Positions 54,301 to 62,604 of a DNA stretch of 64,000 bases are shown one piece after another. The stretch lies in contig NZ_JAFIMU010000004.1 in the NCBI RefSeq assembly GCF_017302985.1, positions 62,001 to 126,000 of the forward strand. Direction: 5' to 3'. The position numbers and the translations under genes are program-made. This DNA is from Corallococcus macrosporus. Lineage in GTDB: Bacteria; Myxococcota; Myxococcia; Myxococcales; Myxococcaceae. The notes below the pieces were generated by a model. That model searched no databases and was not told the origin of the DNA. It worked only from the letters and a program-made list of their open reading frames with translations. Numbering within the stretch: the first letter of the stretch is position 1; each line of letters begins with the position of its first letter.

Positions 54301-56933
54301 AGGCCCCTTTTGCCACCTTCCTCCAGGAAGTAGTTGTCCGGAGTCACCTGTCCGGGCGGCGGGGCCTCGGCGGTGGGCTGGGTGCCCTCCAGGTAGGGCT
54401 CCAGCCGGCCCGGGACCGCGTTGCCCGCGAGCAGCCCCGTCACCGGGTCGATGCGCACCTGGGTGACGCCCGGAGGCACCTCGAAGTCGCGCGCGGGCAG
54501 GCCGTCCTCCGCCACCCGCATGAAGTTGAGCCAGATGGGCAGCGCGGCCCGGCCACCCGTCTCGCTGCTGCCCAGGGGCGAGTTGTCATCGAAGCCCACC
54601 CACGCGCTGGCCACCCAGTCCATCGTGTAGCCGTTGAACCACGTGTCCTTGGACTCGTTGGTGGTGCCCGTCTTGCCCGCCGCGGGCCGGTTCAGCTCCC
54701 GCACCGCGCGCGCGCTTCCGTCCTCCACCACGCTGCGCATCAGCGACGTCGTCAGGTACGCCACGGCCGGAGGCAGCGTCTCCTCGAAGGCCGGCTGGTG
54801 CTCCTCCAGCACGGTGCCCTTCGCGTCCTGCACGCGCAGCAGCGTCAGCGGCTCCGCGTAGCGGCCGTTCGCCTGGAGCGTGGCGTACGCGTTGACGGCC
54901 TCCAGCATCGTCACCTCGCCGGTGCCCAGCGCCAGCGTGAGGTTCTCCGGCATCGCGGAGCGGATGCCCGCCCGGCGCGCGAAGTCGATGGCGGTCGCGG
55001 GCGTAATCGCCTCGATGAGCCGCACGGACACGGTGTTCTTCGACTTGCTCAGCGCCGTGCGCAGCGTCATGGGGCCCTCGAAGCGCCCGTCGAAGTTCTT
55101 CGGCCGCCACTCCTTGCCCGTGTACGGGTCGCGGATGGACTCCGGCGCGTCGTTCACCATGGAGAGCGGCGTGAAGCGGCCGCTGGCCAGCGCCGCGCCG
55201 TAGATGAAGGGCTTGAAGGACGACCCCGGCTGCCGCTTCGCCTGCGTGGCGCGGTTGAACGACGAGCGCTCCGCGTCGTAGCCGCCCACCATGGCCACCA
55301 CGTTGCGGTTGGCCGGGTTGATGACCACGAGCCCGCCCTGCACCACGGGCACCTGATCCAACGTGGCCTCCACGAAGGCCGGCGCCGGAGGGGCCTTGAG
55401 CACGCGCACGAACACCAGCTCTCCGGGCGTGAAGACGTCCGCGATGTTCCTGGGCGCCTTCTGCTTCTTCTGCCGCGCCCAGCTCACGGAAGCGAAGGAC
55501 ACCTCCGCGGTGCGGCCCACCAGGTCCACGCGCGCCACGTCGCGCTTCGTGTCCACCTCCGTGACGTAGCCGGTGAGGCGCAGGCCCTCCTCCATCGGCT
55601 TGAGGAGGACCTGGCCCACGCGCGCGCGCTCCGGCGACTGGACCTCCTCTTCCTCGGAGTCCGTGTCCGCGGCCAGCGCGGCGGGACGCTGCTCCTCGGC
55701 GCCTTCCGCTTCGGGCGCGGTGGGTGACTTGGGCGCCGGAGCCGGGGCCGCGAGCGGCTGCGCGAGCGGCGCCAGGTCCGCGACATAGCCCTGGTCCTTC
55801 TGCCGGCGGCCGGCCTCCTCGATGCGCTGGACGATGAGCTCGCGGTAGCGCTTCCACTGCGCCTCCTCCAACTTGCCCTGCGCGCCCCGGTAGCCCTGGC
55901 GCCGGTCCACGGCCTCCAGGCCGTCGCGCACGGCCTGCTCGGCGGTGGCCTGGAGCTTGGGCATGAGCGCGATGTTCACGCGCAGGCCGCCCTCCATGAC
56001 CGTCTTCTCGCCATAGCGCTCGATGAGCGTGCGGCGGATCTCCTCCGCGTAGTAGGCGCCCGCGCTGACCGGCTTGCGCGGCGCGAGCACGATGGGCTTC
56101 TCCTTCTCCGCGTCCACCACCGCGCGCGGCACGAAGCCCTGGCCCGCCATCTGCTCCAGCACGTAGCGCTGGCGCGCCTTGGCGCGGGTGATGTTCGCCA
56201 CCGGGTTGATGCGGTGCGGAGACTGCACGGTGCCCGCGAGCACGGCGGCCTCGCCCACGGACAGGTCCTTCGCGTGCTTGCCGAAGTAGAAGAGCGCGGC
56301 TTCCTCCAGCCCGTAGCGGCGCTGACCGAAGTACACGCCGTTGATGTAGAGGCTGAGGATCTGATCCTTCGTGAGCGCCTGCTCCAGGCGCGGGGTGAGG
56401 ATCCACTCGCGGATCTTGCGGCCCAGGCTGCGCTCGGGCGTCAGCAGCATGTTCTTCACCACCTGCTGCGTGAGCGTGGACGCGCCGGACTTGCGGCTGC
56501 CGGGGATGAGGTTCTTCACGCCCGCGCGCAGGATGCCGAAGGGGTCCAGGCCCTCGTGCTTGTAGAAGTCCGCGTCCTCGGCGGCGAGGAACGCGTTGCG
56601 CACGTGGGGCGGCAGGTCCTCGATGCGGATGAGCGTGCGGCGCTCCAGCGCGTACTCCGCGCACAGCGAGCCGTCCGCGCACGTCACCTTCGTCACCTGC
56701 GGCGGCTGGTAGTTGCGCAGCGACTCCACGGACGGCAGGTCGCGGCTGAAGTAGATGTACGTGCCCACGCCCACGCCGATGACGAGCAGCAGGCCCACGA
56801 CGCCCAGCACCAGGAGCCGCTTCGTCCAGCGCCAGAGCGCGGCGCCGAAGCCACCCTTCCTGGGCGGCGGGGCTCCGGTCGGGGCCGGGGGGAGAGGCTC
56901 GGGAGAGGAGGGCATCGGTCGGGCCGGAGTCAT
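54297..56933 (-). CDS. Penicillin-binding protein 1A (bifunctional)
   Basis: Class A penicillin-binding protein of 878 residues that polymerises and cross-links peptidoglycan. After a Pro-rich cytoplasmic tail comes one membrane helix (about 38-62), then a glycosyltransferase 51 domain with FLAAEDADFYKHEG (catalytic Glu119), the STLTQQVVKNML block and ILSLYINGVYFGQRRYG. An inserted OB-like region follows (about 270-540), with a Lys/Glu/Ala-rich linker. The transpeptidase domain has SSFK with the active Ser near 573, SKSKN and GKTGTTNESK near 754. Three genes follow in the same direction, the first overlapping by four bases. Confidence 0.95.
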   Translation of the reverse strand: MTPARPMPSSPEPLPPAPTGAPPPRKGGFGAALWRWTKRLLVLGVVGLLLVIGVGVGTYIYFSRDLPSVESLRNYQPPQVTKVTCADGSLCAEYALERRTLIRIEDLPPHVRNAFLAAEDADFYKHEGLDPFGILRAGVKNLIPGSRKSGASTLTQQVVKNMLLTPERSLGRKIREWILTPRLEQALTKDQILSLYINGVYFGQRRYGLEEAALFYFGKHAKDLSVGEAAVLAGTVQSPHRINPVANITRAKARQRYVLEQMAGQGFVPRAVVDAEKEKPIVLAPRKPVSAGAYYAEEIRRTLIERYGEKTVMEGGLRVNIALMPKLQATAEQAVRDGLEAVDRRQGYRGAQGKLEEAQWKRYRELIVQRIEEAGRRQKDQGYVADLAPLAQPLAAPAPAPKSPTAPEAEGAEEQRPAALAADTDSEEEEVQSPERARVGQVLLKPMEEGLRLTGYVTEVDTKRDVARVDLVGRTAEVSFASVSWARQKKQKAPRNIADVFTPGELVFVRVLKAPPAPAFVEATLDQVPVVQGGLVVINPANRNVVAMVGGYDAERSSFNRATQAKRQPGSSFKPFIYGAALASGRFTPLSMVNDAPESIRDPYTGKEWRPKNFDGRFEGPMTLRTALSKSKNTVSVRLIEAITPATAIDFARRAGIRSAMPENLTLALGTGEVTMLEAVNAYATLQANGRYAEPLTLLRVQDAKGTVLEEHQPAFEETLPPAVAYLTTSLMRSVVEDGSARAVRELNRPAAGKTGTTNESKDTWFNGYTMDWVASAWVGFDDNSPLGSSETGGRAALPIWLNFMRVAEDGLPARDFEVPPGVTQVRIDPVTGLLAGNAVPGRLEPYLEGTQPTAEAPPPGQVTPDNYFLEEGGKRGL

Positions 56934-57043
56934 GACGCTCGTGAAGGCGGGAAGAAGGTGGGCAGGTTAGACCGGGGGGCGGGCGGGGTGAACCCATGCG
57001 GGCCCAGCCCCCCGGGACAGGGGCTGATTCCTGGCCGCCCGCC

Positions 57044-58096
57044 CTACGGCGTGACGGGCGGGAGGGCTTCCGGCAGGACCGGGGCCGCCGGGTCCGCCCG
57101 GGCGACGCGGCCCACCCGCTCCGCGTTGACGCGGGCCTGCACGTAGCGGGGCGACAGCCGGGTGGCGGCGGCGTAGGCGGCGCGGGCCTCCTCCAGCCGG
57201 CCCAGGCGCTCGCAGGCGACGCCCAGGTTGTTCTGCACGTAGGCCACGTGGGGCAGGAGGCCCGCGGCCTGGGTGAGGACCTCCACCGCGCGGGCGTTGT
57301 CGTTGGCGCGCAGGTAGGCGAAGCCCAGGTTGTTGAGCGCGTGGCCGTGCTCCGGGTCCAGGTGCACCGCCTGCTGGAAGCGCAGGATGGCGGAGGACAG
57401 TTCGTTGGCGCCCAGGTGGGCGCGGCCGAGCACCTGGTACACCTCCGGGTCCTCCGGGTCGCGCAGGAGCGCCTCCTCCCCCACGTGGACCGCTTCCGGG
57501 AAGCGGCCCTCCGACACCAGGAGCCGCGCCTGCTGCACCAGCGCCCCCGCGTCATGGGGCTCCGCCTGGCCCAGCCGGCCATAGGCGTCGATGGCGAGCT
57601 TGGTGTCCCCGGCCAGCCGCGCCGTGCGCGCGAGCCAGGCCAGGGCGTCCGTGGCGCCCGGGTCGTCGTGCAGCGCGCGGCGCAGCTCCGTCACCGCCCC
57701 GGACAGGTCGCCCAGCTCGCGCAGCCCCTGGGCTCGGGCCACGTGGTCCACCCGGCGGGCGTGCGTGTGCGGCAGCGACAGGGCGTCGGACGGAACCCCG
57801 GCGGGAGCCTCCACCGGAGCGGTCTCGTCCAGGAGGCGCGGGGCGGACACCGGCTCGTGGCCTGAGGCCTCCAGCGGCAGGGTGGGAGCGGCGGCGACAG
57901 GGGCCTGCCCGGTGCGGGCCTCGACGGCGTGGGCGAGCCAGGGCTTGAGCAGGCGGGGCAGCGGGACGTCCTCCCAGGCGGCGAGCCCCAGGGCGGCGAG
58001 CGCGGCGGGGACGAGGGCCTTGCGGAGCGCGGGCGGCACGGTGAAGCGCCGGAAGGAGGCGTTGGGGCGGGACCGGGTGCGCGTCTTCGGGCTCAT
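57044..58096 (-). CDS. TPR-repeat protein
   Basis: Protein of 350 residues with a basic N-terminal segment (KTRTRSRPNASFRRF), a weak hydrophobic segment near 28-40 (LVPAALAALGLAAW), a Pro/Ala linker and TPR repeats from about 115 to 325: LSGAVTELRRALHDDPGATD, AVHVGEEALLRDPEDPEVY, AILRFQQAVHLDPEHGHAL, ARAVEVLTQAAGLLP and EEARAAYAAATRLSP. Probably a membrane-tethered scaffold. Divergent from xth, 164 bases apart; 110 bases upstream of the PBP1A operon on the same strand. Confidence 0.85.
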   Translation of the reverse strand: MSPKTRTRSRPNASFRRFTVPPALRKALVPAALAALGLAAWEDVPLPRLLKPWLAHAVEARTGQAPVAAAPTLPLEASGHEPVSAPRLLDETAPVEAPAGVPSDALSLPHTHARRVDHVARAQGLRELGDLSGAVTELRRALHDDPGATDALAWLARTARLAGDTKLAIDAYGRLGQAEPHDAGALVQQARLLVSEGRFPEAVHVGEEALLRDPEDPEVYQVLGRAHLGANELSSAILRFQQAVHLDPEHGHALNNLGFAYLRANDNARAVEVLTQAAGLLPHVAYVQNNLGVACERLGRLEEARAAYAAATRLSPRYVQARVNAERVGRVARADPAAPVLPEALPPVTP

Positions 58097-58260
58097 GGCA
58101 ATCCCCTTGGGGCCACGGTGGTGGCGGCCCGGGACCTCCTATTGCGACCGGTGTGCCAACGGTTCTTCCCTCGGGAGGCCCTCCGGTGTGTCCCTGGGGC
58201 CACAGGCGGCGGGGGAAAAGCGTGGCAGGGGCGTGGGCCGCGTGCGACGGTCCGCGCCGC

Positions 58261-59031
58261 ATGCGAATCGCGACCTGGAACGTGAACTCGGTGAGGGCCC
58301 GGCAGCAGCGGTTGGTCAACTGGCTGAAGAGCGCCCAACCAGACGTGCTGTGCCTGCAGGAGCTCAAGTGTACCGACGCGGACTTCCCCTTCGACGCGGT
58401 GAAGGAGGCGGGCTACTTCGCCGCGGTGCACGGGCAGAAGACGTACAACGGCGTGGCCATCCTGGCGAAGACGGAGCCCACGGATGTCATCCGGGGCCTG
58501 TCTGACGGGGTGGATGACACGCACGCGCGCTTCATCTCCGCGACGGTGAACGGCATCCGCGTGGTGAGCGCCTATGCGCCCAACGGGCAGCAGGTGGACT
58601 CACCCGCGTACGTCTACAAGCTCGAGTGGTACCGGCGGCTGCGCAACTACCTGGACACGCGCCACAAGCCGGATGACCGGGTGGTGATGGGCGGGGACTG
58701 GAACATCGCGCCGGAGCCCATCGACGTGTACGACGTGGCGCAGTGGGAAGGGCAGACGCTCTTCACGTTGAAGGAGCGGGACGCGCTCCAGCAGGTGTGC
58801 GCGTTCGGGCTCACGGATGCGTTCCGCAAGCTGCACCCGGACGTGCAGAAGTTCTCCTGGTGGGACTACCGGATGCTGATGTTCCCCAAGAACAAGGGCG
58901 TGCGCATCGACCACCTGTTCCTCACGGCGCCGCTGGTGCCCCGGCTCACGGCGTGTGACGTGGACCGCGAGGAGCGCAAGGGACAGCAGCCGTCGGACCA
59001 CGCGCCGGTGTGGCTGGAGTTGAAGGACTGA
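58261..59031 (+). CDS. xth: Exodeoxyribonuclease III (AP endonuclease)
   Basis: Cleaves DNA at abasic sites and trims 3' ends in base excision repair. The 256 residues start at the ATG at 58261 with MRIATWNVNSVRARQQRL; Asn8 and Glu34 (LCLQELKC) are metal ligands. Other EEP motifs are GGDWNIAP with the catalytic Asp/Asn, WWDYRM and the closing PSDHAPVWLEL with the Asp-His pair. The RIDHLFLT block of the XthA subfamily is intact. The next gene, thrC, begins 14 bases after its stop. Confidence 0.95.
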   Translation: MRIATWNVNSVRARQQRLVNWLKSAQPDVLCLQELKCTDADFPFDAVKEAGYFAAVHGQKTYNGVAILAKTEPTDVIRGLSDGVDDTHARFISATVNGIRVVSAYAPNGQQVDSPAYVYKLEWYRRLRNYLDTRHKPDDRVVMGGDWNIAPEPIDVYDVAQWEGQTLFTLKERDALQQVCAFGLTDAFRKLHPDVQKFSWWDYRMLMFPKNKGVRIDHLFLTAPLVPRLTACDVDREERKGQQPSDHAPVWLELKD

Positions 59032-59045
59032 GTAGAGTCGGAGGC

Positions 59046-60218
59046 ATGTCCGTCCTCCGACTTGAATGCACGAAGTGTGACCAGACGTTCGCGCCGGGCA
59101 AGGTGTGGAACCTGTGCACGGCGTGTCAGGCGCCGTTGTTCGCCCGCTACGACCTGGAGCGCGCGGCGAAGACGCTGCGCAAGGAAGCGCTGCCCGGGCG
59201 TGAGCGCTCCATGTGGCGCTACCACGAGGTGCTGCCTGTGGACGACCCGGCGCACCGCCTGACGCTGGGCGAGGGCTTCACGCCGCTGCTCTCCGCGCCC
59301 CGGCTGGGTTCCTGGCTGGGATTGAAGCAGGTCCTGGTGAAGGACGAGAGCGGCAACCCCACGGGCTCCTTCAAGGCGCGAGGCCTGTCCGCCGCCGTCT
59401 CCATGGCGAAGGCGCTGGGCGCGAAGGCGGTGTGTTTACCTTCCGCGGGCAACGCGGGCAGCGCGCTGGCGGCGTACGCGGCGCGGGGCGGGCTGGAGGC
59501 ACACGTCTTCGTGCCGAAGGACATCGCGTCGTTGTTCCTGATGGAGACGCGGGCGTACGGCGCGCACGTGGAGACGGTGGAGGGGCTCATCTCCGACGCG
59601 GGCCGCGTGTGCGCGGGGCTGGCGAAGGAGCATGGCTGGTACGAGTGCGCCACGCTGAAGGAGCCGTACCGCGTCGAGGGCAAGAAGACGATGGGCTACG
59701 AGCTGGCGGAGCAGCTCGGGTGGACGCTGCCGGACGTCATCCTCTACCCGACGGGCGGGGGCACGGGGCTCATCGGGATGTGGAAGGCCTTCGAGGAGAT
59801 GGAGGCCATGGGGCTGATTGATTCCAGGCGGCCGCGCATGGTGGCGGTGCAGGCGGAAGGGTGCGCGCCCATCGTGAAGGCGCACGCGGAGGGCAAGCCG
59901 GACGCGCCCATGTGGCAGGGGGCGACGACGCACGCGCACGGCCTGCGGGTGCCCAAGGCGCTGGGCGACTTCCTCATCCTGCGCGCGGTGAAGGACAGTC
60001 ACGGCACGGCGGTGTCGGTGACGGAGGAGGAGATCGTCCAGGGCACGAAGGACATCGCCGCGGCGGAGGGCCTGTTCGTGGCGCCGGAGGGCGGCGCGTG
60101 CGTGGCGGCGCTCAAGAAGCTGCACGCCGCCGGGGACGTGAAGCCGGAGGAGACGGTGGTCGTGTTCAACACGGGCACGGGCTTCAAATACGTGGAGAAC
60201 ATGGCGCCCTTGTGGTGA
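59046..60218 (+). CDS. thrC: Threonine synthase
   Basis: PLP enzyme converting O-phosphohomoserine to threonine, 390 residues. Start taken at the ATG at 59046, which opens with a rubredoxin-like zinc ribbon (ECTKC ... LCTAC; Cys8, Cys11, Cys24, Cys27). This ribbon is typical of the subfamily related to class II threonine synthases of archaea and plants. The PLP Lys is Lys110 in NPTGSFKARG, and the phosphate loop reads YPTGGGTGLIG. SAGNAGSALAAYAA binds the carboxylate side. Adjacent to xth, and followed by a hairpin. Confidence 0.93.
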   Translation: MSVLRLECTKCDQTFAPGKVWNLCTACQAPLFARYDLERAAKTLRKEALPGRERSMWRYHEVLPVDDPAHRLTLGEGFTPLLSAPRLGSWLGLKQVLVKDESGNPTGSFKARGLSAAVSMAKALGAKAVCLPSAGNAGSALAAYAARGGLEAHVFVPKDIASLFLMETRAYGAHVETVEGLISDAGRVCAGLAKEHGWYECATLKEPYRVEGKKTMGYELAEQLGWTLPDVILYPTGGGTGLIGMWKAFEEMEAMGLIDSRRPRMVAVQAEGCAPIVKAHAEGKPDAPMWQGATTHAHGLRVPKALGDFLILRAVKDSHGTAVSVTEEEIVQGTKDIAAAEGLFVAPEGGACVAALKKLHAAGDVKPEETVVVFNTGTGFKYVENMAPLW

Positions 60219-60237
60219 GCAGGGCTTCCTGGATGGC

Positions 60238-60261
60238 TGGGATTCAAGAATGAGAATCCCA
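60238..60261 (+). terminator. Hairpin terminator after thrC
   Basis: A perfect 8-base inverted repeat (TGGGATTC / GAATCCCA) with an 8-base loop, 19 bases past the thrC stop. Confidence 0.55.
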
Positions 60262-60332
60262 GAATCTGGTTGGCGCGATGTGTCGGTCGAAATCTGGATG
60301 TCTTGCTTGTCTTTGTGAAGACGGCTCGTACT

Positions 60333-60596
60333 ATGGGTGACATGCACTTCATCCAGATTGAGACGAGCAACGAGCGGTTGGCCGACGACGTGAAGTACTC
60401 CGTGTTGTCCAACAAGCTGGCCCGGACGGTGACCGTCGTGGGTAGCACCCGGAGCTTCGCGGTGGAGCACGGTATCAAGGACTCGAAGGCCTTCGTGGTG
60501 ACCTTCCAGACGGAGAAGCTGGAGGAGATCAAGGCGATGATGCAGGACCCGACGATGAAGTACGCGTCGATGGCTGCCTGGGAAACGACGGCCTGA
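60333..60596 (+). CDS. Small conserved protein of unknown function
   Basis: Protein of 87 residues, start at the ATG at 60333 or at the second ATG at 60342 (MHFIQIETSNERL). The body is mixed alpha/beta: DDVKYSVLSNKLARTVTVVG, then SFAVEHGIKDSKAFVVTFQT and KLEEIKAMMQDPTMKYASM. I do not recognise it; the AT-rich upstream region (60262-60332) and even codon use suggest a real and well-expressed gene. It is convergent with the sensory kinase gene, 29 bases away. Confidence 0.65.
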   Translation: MGDMHFIQIETSNERLADDVKYSVLSNKLARTVTVVGSTRSFAVEHGIKDSKAFVVTFQTEKLEEIKAMMQDPTMKYASMAAWETTA

Positions 60597-60625
60597 GACA
60601 AGCGGCTACGGCGCCACGTCCAGCG

Positions 60626-62149
60626 CTAGCCGGGACGCGGCACCCGGACGTCGGCGTCCACGATGGGCAGCTCCACGGTGAAGGCGGACCCCTGGCCCGG
60701 GGCGCTCTCCAGGTGGATGGTGCCGCCGTGCGCTTCGGCGAACTGGCGGACCAGCCACAGGCCGATGCCGAAACCGCCGTAGTGCCGGTCGGAAACGGCG
60801 CGCTCGAAGCGCTGGAACAGCCGGGCCTGATCCGCCGCGTCGATGCCGATGCCGCGGTCCTGCACGGTCAGCTGCGCGAGTGAGTCCTTGCGCACGAGCG
60901 TCACCACCACGGGCCTGCCCTCGCCGAACTTGAAGGCGTTGACGAGCAGGTTCGTGAGGATGGCCTCGACCCGCAGGCGGTCGAACCGGCCCACCACCGG
61001 CTCGGGCGCGCGCAGCTCCAGCGTGGACGCAGAGGAGGACCGCAGGCCCTCCAGCCGCTCCGCCACCTCGTGCGCCACCGCCGTGAGGTCCACCGGTTCG
61101 GGCCGCAGCTCCAGCCGCCCGGAGGAGACGCGGGACACGTCCAGCAGCGTCGTCACCAGCCCCGCGAGGCGGGCCACCTGGCGCAGCGCGGCCTCCAGCT
61201 TGGGGCTGAACTGCGCGGCCTGCGCGGGCTCCACCGCGGCCTGCCGCGCCGGCCGCCGCAGGCTCTGGAGCTGGAGCTGGAGCGACGTGAGGGGCGTGTT
61301 GAGCTCGTGGCCCGCGATGGAGAGGAACTCGTCGCGCGCACGCACCGCGGCCTGGAGTTCGTCAATGAGCCGCTTGCGCTCCGACACGTCCTGGATGATC
61401 TGCGTGTACCCGCGCAGCCGCCCCGCCGCGTCGAGCCGCGGCGTGAGCGACGTCTGCGCCCAGAAGCGCGAGCCGTCCTTGCGCACCCGCATGCCCTCGC
61501 CCGTGGACTGCCCGCGCTCGCGCGCCTGCTGGAGCGTCGCCTCCGGCACCCCCTGCGCGATGTCCTCCGGCGTGAAGAGGCGCTCGAACGGCAGCCCGAT
61601 GAAATCCCCGGCCGTGTAGCCCTGGACCTGCTCACAGCCCGGGCTCCAGCTCGCGATGCGGTGCTCCGTGTCCACGGAGAAGATGGCGTGGTCCCGCACG
61701 CTCTCCAGGATCTGCCGTTGGAGCGCCTCGCTCTCCGCGAGCGCCAGCTCCATCCGCCGCCGCTCTCGCCGGACCTCCACCTCGCGCAGCTCCCGCTCCA
61801 CGGCGGCCGGCAGGCGGGTGGTGTTGCCCTTGGCGTAGAAGTCCTGGGCGCCCGCGCGCATCGCCGTCACGGCGACGTCCTCGCCCACGCTGCCGGACAC
61901 CAGGATGAAGGGGATGTCCTTGCCGCTCTCCTGGAGGATGCGCAGCGCGTCCAGCCCGGTGAAGGCGGGCATCGTGAAATCAGAGATGATCACGTCGAAG
62001 GTCTGGGCGCGCAGGGCCTCGCGCAGGGTGTCCGCCGCCTCCACCCGCACGCACGAGGGCTCGAAGCCTCCCCGCCGAAGCTCGCCCAGGGTGAGCTCCG
62101 CGTCGTCCTCGCTGTCCTCCACCATGAGGACCCGCAGCGGGGCAGGCAT
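60626..62149 (-). CDS. Hybrid REC-PAS histidine kinase
   Basis: Soluble kinase of 507 residues. A receiver domain (5-120) with Asp57 in VIISDFTMPAF is at the N-terminus, then a PAS domain (about 150-265: DHAIFSVDTEHRIASW, KDGSRFWAQTSLTPRLD), a HisKA phosphoacceptor region with His near 281 in FLSIAGHELNTPLTSL, and an ATPase with DRGIGIDAAD and GGFGIGLWL. The receiver in front of the kinase suggests it is controlled by phosphate from another protein. The start overlaps the stop of the upstream receiver gene (TGATG; a GTG at 62152 is an alternative), and the kinase of the following entry lies further upstream. Confidence 0.9.
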   Translation of the reverse strand: MPAPLRVLMVEDSEDDAELTLGELRRGGFEPSCVRVEAADTLREALRAQTFDVIISDFTMPAFTGLDALRILQESGKDIPFILVSGSVGEDVAVTAMRAGAQDFYAKGNTTRLPAAVERELREVEVRRERRRMELALAESEALQRQILESVRDHAIFSVDTEHRIASWSPGCEQVQGYTAGDFIGLPFERLFTPEDIAQGVPEATLQQARERGQSTGEGMRVRKDGSRFWAQTSLTPRLDAAGRLRGYTQIIQDVSERKRLIDELQAAVRARDEFLSIAGHELNTPLTSLQLQLQSLRRPARQAAVEPAQAAQFSPKLEAALRQVARLAGLVTTLLDVSRVSSGRLELRPEPVDLTAVAHEVAERLEGLRSSSASTLELRAPEPVVGRFDRLRVEAILTNLLVNAFKFGEGRPVVVTLVRKDSLAQLTVQDRGIGIDAADQARLFQRFERAVSDRHYGGFGIGLWLVRQFAEAHGGTIHLESAPGQGSAFTVELPIVDADVRVPRPG

Positions 62150-62604
62150 CACACCACCTCACCCTGGGCCATGGCGCGGTTGAGCGTGGTCCAGTAGACC
62201 CCCAGTTGCTTCGTCACCTCGATGAACTCGTCGAAGTTCACCGGCTTGCGCACGTAGGAGTTGGCGAAGTTCCGGTAGCTCTCACGCAGGTCGCGCTCCT
62301 CCAGCGAGGAGGTCAGCACCACCACGGGGACCTCGCGGGTCCGCGGGTCGGCGCGCATGCGCTGCAGCACCTCGTGCCCGCTCACCCTTGGCAGGTTCAG
62401 GTCCAGGAGGACCACCCTCGGCTGTTCGCGCACGTCGCGGCCCGCGTGGGGACCGGTCCCGAAAAGGTAGTCGAGCGCCTCCACGCCGTCGCGCGCCACG
62501 ACCACCTGGGCGCTCAGCCCCGCGCGCTCGAAGGCGATGAGGGAGAGGTCCACGTCATCCGCGTTGTCCTCCACGAGGAGGACGGTACCGCACCTGGCAT
62601 TCAT
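62149..62604 (-). CDS. Single-domain response regulator (Rcp1 type)
   Basis: Receiver protein of 151 residues with the long alpha2-beta3 loop of phytochrome-associated Rcp1-type regulators. The acidic pair is in LLVEDNADDVDL, the phosphoacceptor Asp68 in RVVLLDLNLPRVSG, the switch Lys in YVRKPVNFDEF. It overlaps both neighbours by three or four bases (ATGA at one end). It probably carries phosphate from the upstream PAS kinase to other proteins, such as the hybrid kinase. Confidence 0.9.
   Translation of the reverse strand: MNARCGTVLLVEDNADDVDLSLIAFERAGLSAQVVVARDGVEALDYLFGTGPHAGRDVREQPRVVLLDLNLPRVSGHEVLQRMRADPRTREVPVVVLTSSLEERDLRESYRNFANSYVRKPVNFDEFIEVTKQLGVYWTTLNRAMAQGEVV

Noticed and set aside
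52868-54316. Extension of the solute-binding protein frame to a 937-residue product
   Set aside because: The added part runs over the FG-GAP gene in another frame and is Arg/Ala/Gly-rich; the ATG at 52867 has a ribosome site and a signal peptide.
54586-57582. 998-codon minus-strand open frame across PBP1A and the TPR gene
   Set aside because: Runs in a different frame over two clear genes and has Arg/Ala/Gly-rich composition with no domain.
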